Shown here: piece by piece, positions 21,866 to 32,793 of the stretch | How the letters are laid out: each line of letters starts with the position of its first letter | How positions within the stretch are numbered: the first letter of the stretch is position 1 | DNA from: Flaccisagitta enflata | Lineage: Eukaryota > Chaetognatha > Sagittoidea > Aphragmophora | Reading direction: 5' to 3' | NCBI GenBank assembly: GCA_965153355.1 | Contig: OZ231126.1 | Span: forward strand, 34,844,001-34,908,000 | Length of the DNA: 64,000 bases | Translations under genes and position numbers: made by a program | Notes under the pieces: generated by a model | What the model was told of the DNA's origin: nothing | The model's input: only the letters and a program-made list of their open reading frames with translations | The model's database searches: none

Positions 21866-22513
21866 AACGGATACCCGATTTTATCTTTCCGTCGGTTTGT
21901 TAATAACAGGGTGTGCAAAATTATCCGCACAAGGCAGTTTTATTTTCAAAAACCCTGTAGAAAAAAATGATTTTTGTATGCCTAAAAGATAGATATGAAA
22001 ATTTATCTCTTTTAGCATTCAAAACCAAAATTCACAGAGAACAACAAAGTCAGAAACAAAACTTTTCAGGTAAATTTGATTCACTTAAAACACTCCTTTA
22101 AAAGAATCATAAAAAAACAACCAGAAATCTATTGTTAGTTTTTCTTGCTCTGTAGGCTTAGTTTATTTGCATTTCTGAGCTCCATTGATGTTGATTTAAC
22201 TTACCTCCCTCAGCATAGTGTGTGTCAAGCTAAAAGTGTCACTATGGAGTGGTTACAAATACAAAAATCTATGATTTTGTGACATATTTTGCGTATAAAA
22301 TAAAATCCAGTCAAAATCAAAATTTTTGCTTCAAATCATTTAACTCCCATAGTGACAAGGAATTTAGAAAAGACCTACAATCAATTCTTGCTTCTAGTAT
22401 GATTAACTGAGGTACTCAGGCTCAAATTTCATAGTCCTGGGTCACTTCTAAGTATGGTTTTCTTTCTATGGTACCAATAGAGGCGGCTAATTGCCGTAGG
22501 AAAAAAGTTGTAA

Positions 22514-22517
<4 letters not shown>

Positions 22518-22576
<59 letters not shown>
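22518..22576 (+). repeat. (GA)n microsatellite
   Basis: About 28 GA units running into GACA repeats, inside the mariner-like element. Confidence 0.95.
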
Positions 22577-22581
<5 letters not shown>

Positions 22582-22609
22582 GGACAGACAGACAGATAGA
22601 CAGACAGAA

Positions 22610-23005
22610 GGTGAGAAAGAGACAGAGAGAGAAACAGAGAAAACCATGTAACACGGGGTTTTCATTGGGGACAGGTGGACAGGGGCATCCAACCCCCATT
22701 CACACCCCAACCCCCACACACAAGCATCAAGACCACATTTTTTTCCACTCGGACGGACAGACGGACCAACAGACTGATGGATGGACTGACAGACAGACAG
22801 ACAGACAGAGGGGGAGAAAGAGACAGAGAGAGATTAAGAGAAAAACATGTAACACGGGGTTTTTGTTGGGGACAGGTGGACAGGAGCATCCAACCCCCAT
22901 TCACACCTCAACCCCCACACACAAGCATCAGACCACATTTTTACCACTTGGACGGACAGACGGACCAACAGACTGATGGATGGACGGACAGACAAAGCCT
23001 CTCAT
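22610..23005 (+). repeat. Tandem duplication of about 200 bp
   Basis: Two copies, each with ATGTAACACGGGGTTTT, GGGGACAGGTGGACAGG, CATCCAACCCCCATTCACAC and GACGGACAGACGGACCAACA. A related C-rich piece occurs at 9145-9215. Confidence 0.85.
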
Positions 23006-23540
23006 AGAGTCCCAGTTGATGAGAAAGGACTGTGCTGCTAGGATGCACAATTATCACCTGGGACATTTCAAAGTTTAAATAGACTCAGATCTCATTTTTA
23101 GGAGAAAAGCGAAAAATAAAAAAGATTCAAAAATCATAGCTCCAAAACTATTGATCGCCGGTTTCTGCTTAGCGTCATCTGAAGAAAGAGGAGGAGTAGC
23201 TCTTTCATAGCTATTAATTTCATGCGTAGTCTCCACTCTGCCCCCAAAATGCAGCTTTCTCAAAGCGCTTCATGAGAAAAAAACTCTGCAGGACTCAAAA
23301 AGACCGAAGGAAACTTCGTTCCTTCGACTTTTTTCCAAACAAGTGCGGATAATTTTGCACACCCTGTTAGCTGTCACTCGGCTTATCCGTGACTACTAAT
23401 TGATGCAATTACAATCAATTATGGCTAATGACCCATCTCCTCTTCCTTTTCCTCCTCTTCCTCCTCCTAGCAGAAAGTCGCCACTAAACCTTTCTCTAAG
23501 TCTATCTATTTATCATCCTGTCTGTCAATCTGTCTGTCTG

Positions 23541-23544
<4 letters not shown>

Positions 23545-23619
<75 letters not shown>
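23545..23619 (+). repeat. (CT)n microsatellite
   Basis: Roughly 37 CT units between CTGTCTGTCTGTGT and TTTCTCTATCTC. Open frames here are low-complexity artefacts. Confidence 0.95.
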
Positions 23620-23625
<6 letters not shown>

Positions 23626-23654
23626 ATCTCTATCTCTCTTTCTCTCTTGTTTTC

Positions 23655-23748
23655 TCTTTTAAGTTGCGGACACGCAACTCTATAAGAGGCTTTAACCATC
23701 CGTTGGTCTATCCATTGGTTTGTCGGTCTGTCTGTGAACACATGTCAA
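23655..23748 (-). mobile_element. H element tail, split from 27271-27365 by an insertion
   Basis: Reversed hairpin GTTGCGGACACGCAAC, CTCTATAAGAGGCTTT, microsatellite, then GAACACATGTCAAA. The expected continuation (AAGTGTGAAAATGCGC in intact copies) resumes at 27268 after the module X insertion, with CCCCTGCCCACCCGTCCAC at 27340-27358. Confidence 0.75.
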
Positions 23749-25314
23749 ATAGTCGCAAAAGCGTTAGATGGTTAGCGGTACCCGTGACCTGCCCTAGTAG
23801 GTTGTGCTTGAAGTTGAAGGGGAAGCAGGGCAGCGGCCCTGAAGGGGTCAATGATCTATCTTTGACACATATGTGGAATTTTATCCTTCTCCTCCTCCTC
23901 CAAAAACGCCTCCCAGCTTTGGGCCAAATTCTAGTCCGAGACCCAAATCCCAGGCCCTGGCCAAATCTATCCGAAAGGCCCAAATCAACCTCAAGGCCTA
24001 AATTCTACAACTGGGGCCAAAATCTGTGTGTGAGGCCCAAGTCTCATCATTAGCTCAAACCCTGACAAATAGGCTCAGGGTTATATCCACCTCCAGACTG
24101 TCTCGGGACCAGAATTTGGGCCACTCAAAGCTGAAGAGGCAGGTGCAGTTGTAGGAGGAGGAGGAGGAGAGGAAGGAGAAGAAAATTTTCTGCAGTGAGA
24201 ATCAAGAACTGGGTAACTGGAGAAATATCTGTGGCTGTTAAGATTCATGATCATTTTGCACATTTTATGGTGTACTATGTTGTTAAGGTTTTAGACCATT
24301 GCTAAATTCATTTTTTTTGATAAAAATTTTTTCAGTTTTGCTGATTTTGACCACAGAAATTACACTAAAAATAAATTCTTTCATGTGTATATTAGTTAGA
24401 TAGTTTAACATAAATTTCATTTTCATTGGGATTACAGCAATTTTGTAACTGTAACCTCAAAACTCAAAAAACACAAAAAGTGGAATATTTCCTAAGGTTT
24501 TCAATAATATAACCTGATTTTTTGGTGTGGTAGTAGTTTTAGAATTCACTAATAAGTGTGCAAAATTTTAGCTCTTAAAATAAATTTTTGATACAGTTAT
24601 GAAGGACAATTTTCCCTTCAAATTTTTTTTTTCAAATGAAAAATCCTGCCAATTGTTATTTTTTGATAAAATTGATAACAAATTAAAAGTTTGTAAAAAA
24701 GATTTTGAACTAGCACTCTTGGAAAAAAAAATTTTCTCAAAAATTGCGAAAATGACCAATTTTTTGAGGTAGAATAAAAATTGTTCCTGTCATCCGATCA
24801 TCTTCATTTTTAGTGGAGTTGTTACCTGTTATCTACTTTTACTTCACCTAAAATTTGAGCTTACTGCGGTTGTGGAAATATTGACGTTCAAAGTTACTTT
24901 GTCAGAGCAAAATCAGCAAATTGGCATTTTAGCTATTTTGAGCTTTATAAAGTATGTTTTAACACACACCTCCATTTTAGCTGAAGTTACTCATTTTTAT
25001 GGTTAAAAATTTCACACTTGTCAGATCAAACATTTATAGTTATGGTGATCCAAAGTTTCAAATGCAAAATTTCCAATCAAATCTTAGTTGGAAAAATCAG
25101 CAAAAAATTTTCAAAAAAAGGTCTCCAAAGGGGGGGTCCAAAAAATTAGAAACTTTTCTATTTTCCCAACTCAAAAACCCTGATGAAAACTTTTTCATTT
25201 TTAAGTACCCCAGTAAAATCAGGCCCAGCTAGAGCAGTTTCAAGGGACTGGACTTCTTTATACATTGGAAACAGACTTCCGTTAGAGCCAATATTCTTGT
25301 CACATAACAGAACA

Positions 25315-25440
25315 TATATACACATACACACACACATACACACACACACACACACACGCACACACAGATAGACAGACACATATAGACAGACAGACCGACA
25401 GAGACAGATGGACAGACAGGCAGATAGACAGGCAAAGACA
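25315..25440 (+). repeat. (CA)n and GACA microsatellites
   Basis: ACACACACACATACACAC tract followed by CAGACAGACAGACCGACAGA type repeats. Confidence 0.9.
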
Positions 25441-25857
25441 AATGACAGACAGAAATACCGATAGAAACTGATATACAAGCAGTCCCTTAGAGATAAAACG
25501 GTCAGAAAAAAAGATTGTATGGTACACAGACACTTGAAATAGATACACCAGCCATTCATGTATCGATTACTCCCGAAACAAAATGGAAATGAACAAACGA
25601 TAGATAACAAGCAATGATTAAGGAAAAAGGGATATGAATTATGAGACAAATTTTGACTGAGATGACCCACTGTAAAGAAAGCTGCGATGCGAGAAGGTGA
25701 AATGAAAAAAAGGGAAACACCTGCTTAGCTTTTCATGGATTTTGAGTCGATTCAACCATCCTTTTGAACTAGTGAATTCAGAGATCACAATTTTCTAAGC
25801 GCATTAATATGGTTGCACTATTGATAAAGCATATGCACTTGTCGTCATCATCTCTCT

Positions 25858-25884
25858 TTCTTTTTCTCTCTCTTTCTTTCTCTC

Positions 25885-25921
<37 letters not shown>

Positions 25922-25925
25922 TCTC
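25858..25925 (+). repeat. (CT)n/(TCTG)n microsatellite
   Basis: TTTCTCTCTCTTTCTTTCTC, then CTGTCTGTCTGTCTG and CTCTCT tracts. Confidence 0.9.
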
Positions 25926-27454
25926 TTCTTTTTCCCCCTCCTCCTCATACCGCTTACATTCCGCCGATAATTTCGAATTGATGCAGATCATCGCCAATCC
26001 TGAATTACCATTTTTCCTCAGTCAGGGCTAATTTCAGGTCAGGGCGGAAATAGTCAACCTTCCATGGCCGAAAAACTTGCGTTCAAGCCGAAATTTCTGC
26101 TACAGGTGGAACCGGTTTAGACGGAATTTTCTAAAAAGAAAACTAAAGGGAATGAGTTGGGACTTAAGCTTATCATGCATTGGAGGCGGGTTTCCGCTCG
26201 TAACGGGTCCGTTGGAGCGGGATTCTACTGTAGTTTTTGTTGAAAAATTTGCATTTTTTGAAACTTTGGACCACCATAAATGTAAAACGGCTTAACTGAC
26301 AAGTGTGAAATTTTGGAATATGAATATTTGCATAAACATGAGTAACTTCAGCCAAAATGGAGGTGTGTGAAGGAAAATATACAATTTTATGCAAGCTCAA
26401 AAATAGCCAAAATGCCAATTTTGCTTGTTTTTGCTCTGACAAAGTAACTTTGAACGTCAATATCTCCACAACCGTTAGTCGCAGTGAGCTCAAATTTTAG
26501 GTGAAGTTAGGGTAGATAACAGGTAACAACTCCACCAAAATTGAAGATGATCGGATGACAGGAACAGTTTTTATTCAACTTCAAAAAATGGGTCATTTTC
26601 ACAAATTTTGAGAAAAAAATTTTTTTTCTAAGAGGGCTAGTTCAAAATTTTTTTTAGAAACTCTTAATTTGTTATTTATTTTATCAAAAAAAAACAATTA
26701 ACAAATTTTTTTATTTAAAAAAAAATTTTTTGACCAAAAAACGTCCTACATTGCATTTTGTGAAAAATTTAAAATTTCATAACTATATCAAAAATTCATT
26801 TTAAGAACTGAAATTTTGCACACTTATTAGTGAATCCTAAAACTACTACCACACCTAAAATCAAGGGATTTTGTTGGAAATCTTAGGAAATATCCCACTT
26901 TTTGTGTTTTTTGAGTTTTGGGTGCCATAGCCACAAAAATTGGCGGAAAATCCCCAACAAAAAATGAAATTTGTGTTAACGCATCTAACTAACATACATA
27001 TGAAAGATTTTTTTTTAGTGTGATTTTTGTGGTCAAAATCAGCCAAAAACAAAAAAAAAATTTTTGGACAAAAAAAATGAATTTGTTGGAATGGCTCCAA
27101 AACCTTAAACAACATAGTGCACCTATAGGTGCATTTTGTGGTAAAAAATTTGATCATGAATCCTAGCCGTTTTACAGATATGGCTTCCCTCCAGTTACCC
27201 AGTTCTTTGATTCTCGTACTGTATGTGAAAGCATAGGTCATTGACCCCTTCGGGGCCGCTGCCCAAAAGTGGGAAAATGAGCGTTTTAGATACTTGTTTG
27301 AATGTATGGATGGGAGTTGAATGTGGATGGTAGTTGGATGCCCCTGCCCACCCGTCCACAAATATATTGTGACCCAGCGTCACTTGTTTCATTATTCTCT
27401 CTCATTTCTTTGTGTTGGGTTTGACTGCTGCCATGACAAACCTCATCAACCATT

Positions 27455-28055
27455 GCACATAGATCTGTGAGCATATCATACCAAGACAAAACTATAAGGC
27501 AGTACCTAGAAATGATAGCTATGGTATAAACATGTCCTCTAGGTTTTTTAGATCACATCTATATAGGGTTTTGCCTCCGCCCTAATTCATCTAAGGACAT
27601 TTTTTTTGCTCAGAAAGTCATTAGGTTTGCTATTTTGAAGGCGCGAAATTGACAAAATCTTTTTCAGTTTAGATTGGAAATTTGCGGGGTTTTTTTGTTG
27701 GTCCTTCAAATCTTGGAGCAGGGTTAACAAATTTCACACAAGTCGTTTTCAATCCACCCTGAAGCTTTCCCAAAAAGTTCGTGTCTTCCCTTGCATTCTC
27801 AGTATCATTTTTGATGTCTAGAAAAGTAACAAATAAAATCAAAAACACATTTTTTGCAACATTTAATTTTGAGCGAAGTAATTAACTTCAACTTCAAGGA
27901 GGAAAATGAGGCTTTGGATGAGCTAGGGCGGGGGTAAAACCATATATTTTCTTGCTTTCAGTAAGCAACTGTACCAGTTTCTGCCCTTGTTATGAGTCCA
28001 AAGTGCTGCCTTAATTTTTCTTGTCCTGAGGTGCTGTGCTTTCAGACCATAGTGC
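27455..28055 (-). mobile_element. CACTA-like MITE copy 1, 3-bp TSD ATT
   Basis: The termini GCACATAGATC and ACCATAGTGC are flanked by ATT at 27452-27454 and 28056-28058. It is the reverse complement, end to end, of 51460-52085. It has internal inverted words around GGTTTTGCCTCCGCCCT and GGGCGGGGGTAAAACC. Three-base duplications and a CACTA-like end suggest CMC/CACTA, but no transposase is present. Confidence 0.8.
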
Positions 28056-28934
28056 ATTCCCTCGGCTCACCTACTATCTCTTACTGGTATTCTACAATTT
28101 ATCAGTGGAACTGAGTTTGTCAAAATGAAGCGCGACTCTAGCATGAAGCTATTTCGTTTTTTTTAACAACATTAGTGCTAAAAATTGATTTATCACTGCA
28201 GTAAATTCTATTCTTTTTTTCATCCATTTCTATGACAACCATCCATTTTACAGTAGAAATTTCTCTAGTGGAATACTCAAGCTAGGTAGGTAGGATGAAA
28301 GCAAAACTTATGATATGTGCATCCGTCATGTTTAATGATCATTTGCTAAATCTATTTTGCATTAAAAGTAAATAAAAATGAAATATATAAAAACTGTAAA
28401 GAAATAAAAAAAAATATGCAACAGTGGTAAAATCTGAATTTAAAAAATGAAAAACTAAAAAAATATGTCTTCTTTAAAACTGCTTTTGTTATGCTTGGAA
28501 GATCAGCAATTTTCAAACATGCAAACAAAATGTCACTTTGTTAAAAAGAATCATTGGGGAAAAGGTCCCACACTCGTTGCCTAGATAACCTCCTTATTCA
28601 CTAACTGATAGGTTCATCAGATCTTTTTTTCATAATTTGTTTTTTCCTAAACGGAAAAGAGAAAAGTTAGGAACGCTGTCCTAATGGTGAAGAACAATAT
28701 GCTAATTTGGAATTTTAATTGTGAGCTCGATTGGGCAAGTATTTCTAATTTTAAAGCGCCGGGACTAAATACAGAAAGGAAACTGAATTCATTATCTTTT
28801 TATTTCAGTGAATTGATATACTTCTTATAACTGAAAAGTCAGTTATAGCATTCAAGCTGAACCTATATTACAAATGCAGTGTAAGGTGAACTAAATTGGA
28901 GCCCATTTTTGATAGCCAGAAGTATATAATCTTA
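28056..28934. other. No recognised feature
   Basis: AT-rich intron sequence without visible tandem arrays, paired arms or exon signals. Confidence 0.5.
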
Positions 28935-29075
28935 GCACTATTTTTATACTATTTCAACCAAAATATTACTATATAGGGAGTATATGGGAAGAAAAGAGTC
29001 AAATGTGGTTCAGCCACTGAGGGAAAAATCAAAGGACAGGAGCAGGAAAAATGAGGAGTTGTGTTATACACTGAA
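28935..29075 (+). repeat. Dispersed repeat O, 3' part
   Basis: CAACCAAAATATTACTATAT, GGGAGTATATGGGAAGAAAA and AAAAATCAAAGGACAGGAGC match 880-1000. Confidence 0.6.
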
Positions 29076-29092
29076 TATTAGTTAAGTTCATG

Positions 29093-29320
29093 TTTTTAGT
29101 CGCGTGCCACGCGACTCTACACCCCGCTTTGTCGGTCTGTTGGTTCATCTGTTGGTCCGTCTGTTGGTTTGTTGGTCCCTCCGTCACACTTAACTTTTTT
29201 GTGTTTTTTTTTTTTTTTTGGTCTTTGGCCTTACTGCTCCAGCCCAAATGAAAAAGTGACCTCTAATACAGCCGCTGCCCACCCGCATGCGACTGGGGTA
29301 GCCGTGTATCCGGCCTTGTT
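29093..29320 (-). mobile_element. H element, full length
   Basis: Reversed: TTTTTAGTCGCGTGCCACGC, GACTCTACACCCCGCTTTG, GGTC/TGTT microsatellite, TTACTGCTCCAGCCCAAATG, GCCCACCCGCATGCGACTGG, ending GTATCCGGCCTTGTT. Confidence 0.88.
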
Positions 29321-29587
29321 ATACTTCAGACAGTGATTGTTAGACAAAAATTGAGCTTTAACGTTAATCTTCGTTCATTTCCGCTGGCTTTCTTCTGACT
29401 CGATAACCGAAGTTGTCTTGCAGAGTGCTATTGTCCATACAAGACTTTCAAGCCACTTCTAACCACCTACATTTTAAGTTAACATTGATTGGTTCATAAA
29501 GGGTTACATCCTGCGATAAAGGATCTCAAAGGAACGACCGATTCCATTTTCAATTGACAAACTTGATTAATTTTCAATGTATATATT

Positions 29588-29903
29588 AACAAGGCCAACA
29601 CCTATCAGTCGCGTACGGGACATAGATAAGTTAAGATGATTTTTATAGACTCCAGATGACTTAAAATGACTCAAGACGACTTTAAATAACTTAAAAAGAC
29701 ATAAAATGACCGACCTATAAAATGACTTTGACCTATTTGACAAAAGTGACTTAACATATCTTAGAATGACTTAGAATGACTTAGAATGACTTAGAATGAC
29801 TTAGAATGACTAGAAATAACTTAAAGCATAATAAAAAAGTATAGTGTGATGGACGGACCAACGGGTTCTCGAATGTCGAGTCGCGTGCACGCGACTTAAA
29901 AAA
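29588..29903 (+). mobile_element. H element carrying a 10-bp array
   Basis: AACAAGGCCAACACCTATCA, AGTCGCGTACGGGAC, then a GACTTAGAAT-type array (29620-29830), a short GATGGACGGACC microsatellite, and the hairpin GTCGCGTGCACGCGAC. Confidence 0.85.
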
Positions 29904-30771
29904 TAAAGAAGATTTTCAAAATTGCGTGAGTTTCAATGAAAAAGAAAGATGCATGGTCACGAATTTAGTCATGAAAGTGAAAAATGCAGAACATGTGACG
30001 CGTTTCACTATTTAGCTCATCAAGAGACGTCTGTAACAGCATAAAAATGAGGAAATTAGTGTAAAATGTAGAAAACAAAATACTAAAACGAAAATGGTGG
30101 ATATACACTGTCATTAAAGAAGCCTTAACTTCATAAATGATCCAGTATCAAGAGACAGAGTTCATCCATTAGAATTTGAAGAAGAATCAATTTGAGAGAC
30201 CTCTCTTAGCCTTGATCTTCAAATCTTAGCCTCCAAGCTCAAAACCAACACCACTTGCTTCAATCCCAACTGTAGTTGTTTAGACGTCTTGCCTTGCAAT
30301 CTGGCCTGTGTAACTGCCATAATGCAGTTATTCGTCATCTTTACAATTTTTGTTTGCTTGTATTTATTACCACATTCTATGTGTTGCAAATGAAAGATCC
30401 ATCATCATCAGCAAAAACTTGTTTCACTGCAAGAGCTTAGGATTGGGGTAATACCCTTCACTTCCACAATTTTTTAGGTCAAGCGTTTTTTCAATTTTCA
30501 AGCAGAAGAAAAGACAGAAAATAATTGTTGACGGTTTCCTCGGTAAGCTCTTTTATTGCTCTTTTTCTTTATTTTTTTCGGCAGACTTTTCTATGTATAG
30601 TTTTCTTAAAAACTCATAGAAGAGCTATGTTTACCAAAAAAGTTGAGGCTCAGAATACCATGGAAACCACCGGCCAAAACTATCTCCAATGAAAATGACT
30701 GTGGAAGAAATTTCTCTCACAACTACAGCATTGATAACAAAGTGTCTAGATCAAGTTCAAATTGATTACGC
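29904..30771. other. No recognised feature
   Basis: Intron sequence without a recognised repeat boundary or exon. Confidence 0.5.
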
Positions 30772-30775
30772 AATA

Positions 30776-32148
30776 GGCAATTTCTCCTATAAACTGGGCC
30801 GGCCAAAATCAAGCACCTGATTGAGTCAACATTCAAAAAAATAACATAATTCAATGATAGTTGCATCTATCAGCTTGAAATTTTGGTTGCAGGCTCAGAA
30901 TTTGATACTCTTTCAAGTCATAATGAAAAAATCACTTGAAGTCTTGAACTGTGTTCAATTATATAAATTTTTGTGAGAAACAGTGCGACATAGTGTGAGA
31001 AAGTGTTAACTCGATAGGACACTTTCTTAAAAGAATCGATATCTCCGGCTAGAAATGACATAAAGTTCTGAAATTTGGCATGTAACCTGGGTTATGTCTT
31101 TACTTGACAAGGGGAAAAAAATCTTAACATCATACTTAAAAATATATTTTTGTTAATGTGTTGTATATTACTGTATCAAGATGAGATATTTATTCATTTT
31201 TAACAAATCAACTATAAACGAAATTTTTGCATAGTAAATGTTCATCAGTCACCATCAAATTTTTGATACTTCTTTAGGGATAGCAATGGTACAAAAATGA
31301 CCTATTGTTGGAAAGGCTTGACAATTTTTTGATGTTTTTATCATAGTAGATATGAAGTGTGACACAAGTGTGACAGGGAAAATAGGCTGTTTTGGCTCTA
31401 CTTTTGGCCACCTAACCTATAAAAATCATGAGTCTGAAGGATGTATGTTGAGCACTTTGTCCCAAGGGATGTCTAAGAACAGCTTTCATAGTGCACTTCA
31501 AGCGCATTTGGATGAGTCCTGACATAGAGTCAAAAACATTAGCAAACAGTGCTCTTTTGTTTATTCTGTAGCATAGAACCCTTATGATTAAAGTCTGTAC
31601 AGGTAGCCCTCTACATTGAACAGACAAAAGGTCTTATTTTGGGGATATGGATGGGGTACAGTGAGTCTGTTTTTTGAAAGAAAAAATGCTGAAAAAAATG
31701 CTTCATACACGTTTTATTCAGTTACAGCTCCCTGGCAGCAAGGATTTTTCTCATTTTTGCCTTAAATGCTTATCATTATGTTGTATCACTAAAAAACAAG
31801 TGGTGGTGATACCAGTTGGCCTATTTTACAAAATAATGAAGATCAATGTTGAGATGGTCATTTCTATCCTTTTACATAATCTTGCAGCCTAATCACCACT
31901 GGCTACTAGAAACCCTAAATTGCCAATTGGAGTTCAAATGTGAAGTATAATAGTAGCTAGGGGGAGTGTCATTATGAGTTTTCTTTGAAAAAATGAGCAA
32001 TTTTGGCTAAAAACCTGGAAAACCTATTATTTATTGATTTTGCTGTTGTGCACCCTTCATCATTGAAAGAATGATTGGTGAAAAAAAAACTGTTTTTTTG
32101 CCGCCAAATCATGTTTTTCAGCCGGCCCACTTTATAGGAGAAATTGCC
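30776..32148. mobile_element. 1.4 kb TIR element of unknown class
   Basis: Ends GGCAATTTCTCCTATAAACT ... GGCCGGCC and the inverted GGCCGGCCCACTTTATAGGA GAAATTGCC. AATA flanks both ends (30772-30775 and 32149-32152). The interior has no convincing transposase. Confidence 0.7.
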
Positions 32149-32278
32149 AATAAGATTTCACTTCAATGACGTAAGTGGATTATGGAGTGCTTAAAAAATA
32201 CCCTCTCTTCAAAAAACTCAAAATATGCCCGGCCTATTATAGAATCAATGAACAAGCATTTCTTGTTTCTACTAACTC

Positions 32279-32399
32279 TTTTTAGGTGCGCCAACGCACC
32301 TCATTATTTGGCTGTGTCCGCTGGTCGGTCAGTCGGTAACGCAAACGTTTCACAATTCGGCTCACCCATGTGGTCTACTTGGCCTTGTTCATTTTATGT
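32279..32399 (-). mobile_element. H element, GGTGCG subfamily
   Basis: Reversed copy with the divergent but still paired hairpin GGTGCGCCAACGCACC, CTGGTCGGTCAGTCGG, CCATGTGGTCTACTTGGCC and terminal TTGTT. A partial relative lies at 43324-43410. Confidence 0.78.
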
Positions 32400-32508
32400 T
32401 TTCCGTTTTTGTCAAATGTGTATCCAACATCTGATGTTGTCCAACAGTAGGTAGTTAGCTGACGCCTCTGGTGTCGCCACTTATACATCAAAATTACTGT
32501 TTTCTCAG

Positions 32509-32616
32509 GAAATGTTTGGCTTGGGAAACGTTTTTCCCTTAGGAAGGACTTGTTTGCCATACAATCAAGAATGGGCTATTGCCCGCAATTTGATGCAATC
32601 CTGCCACTCATGACAG
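32509..32616 (+). CDS. ABCA transporter exon: Q-loop
   Basis: Acceptor CTGTTTTCTCAG, donor ACAG|GTACGT, 108 bp, phase 1 to phase 1. It encodes NVWLGKRFSLRKDLFAIQSR followed by MGYCPQFDAILPLMT. GYCPQFDA contains the Q-loop glutamine that contacts the catalytic magnesium and couples the domain to the membrane helices, and it is nearly invariant in ABCA proteins. The split Gly codon formed with the preceding exon gives TKGNV, as the family expects. All key residues are intact. An antisense LTR retrotransposon lies 177 bp downstream in the next intron. Confidence 0.95.
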
Positions 32617-32651
32617 GTACGTGTGTTCGGATATGCGACTGATCACATGAG

Positions 32652-32711
32652 TTTTTAGTCATGGACACGCGACTCTACACCTTGCCGTGTCAGTTTGTCC
32701 GTCCGTCCAAA
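32652..32711 (-). mobile_element. H element tail (partial)
   Basis: TTTTTAGTCATGGACACGCG, GACTCTACACCTTGCCGTG, TTTGTCCGTCCGTCC. It starts 36 bp after an ABCA splice donor. Confidence 0.65.
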
Positions 32712-32793
32712 ACATTTCTAAAATTGCGTGCAGTTTTTGCATCATCGCACAAAGGGCCACGGATTGCGCTAGATGGCTCCTTGGGTATATGGG

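Larger units (their letters stand above)
21906..23367. mobile_element. Tc1/mariner-type non-autonomous element, TA TSD
   Basis: Ends ACAGGGTGTGCAAAATTATC and complement (GTGCGGATAATTTTGCAC ... ACCCTGT), flanked by TA at 21904-21905 and 23368-23369. 1462 bp, no transposase. The interior holds a foldback end fragment (22470-22515), a GA microsatellite (22518-22576), and a tandem duplication of about 200 bp (22610-22805 and 22815-23005). A degraded relative of its right end lies at 41514-41740. Confidence 0.88.
24193..27221. mobile_element. 3 kb foldback element
   Basis: The left arm 24193-25100 (CAGTGAGAATCAAGAACTGG ...) is inverted at 26235-27221 (... CCAGTTCTTTGATTCTCG). The arms are diverged but collinear for about 900 bp. 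The loop holds a CA microsatellite, CTGTCTGT runs and unrecognised sequence. No target duplication is evident. Confidence 0.72.
23749..27270 (+). mobile_element. Module X composite split by a foldback
   Basis: The head (TAGTCGCAAAAGCGTTAG, GGTTAGCGGTACCCG, GCAGGGCAGCGGCCC) occupies 23749-23870. A degenerate minisatellite of AGGCCCAAATC type follows to about 24110. The tail (GAAAGCATAGGTCATTGACC, CCGCTGCCCAAAAG) is at 27229-27270. The 24193-27221 foldback sits between. The composite itself lies within an H element. Confidence 0.75.
16252..32508 (+). other. ABCA intron 2 (16.3 kb)
   Basis: GTAGGC ... TGTTTTCTCAG, phase 1. It is filled with repeats: foldback 16253-21345, H elements, repeat O, mariner-like 21906-23367, split module X 23749-27270, CACTA-like 27455-28055, and TIR element 30776-32148. 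The stretches 28060-28930 and 29904-30770 show nothing recognisable. Confidence 0.8.
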
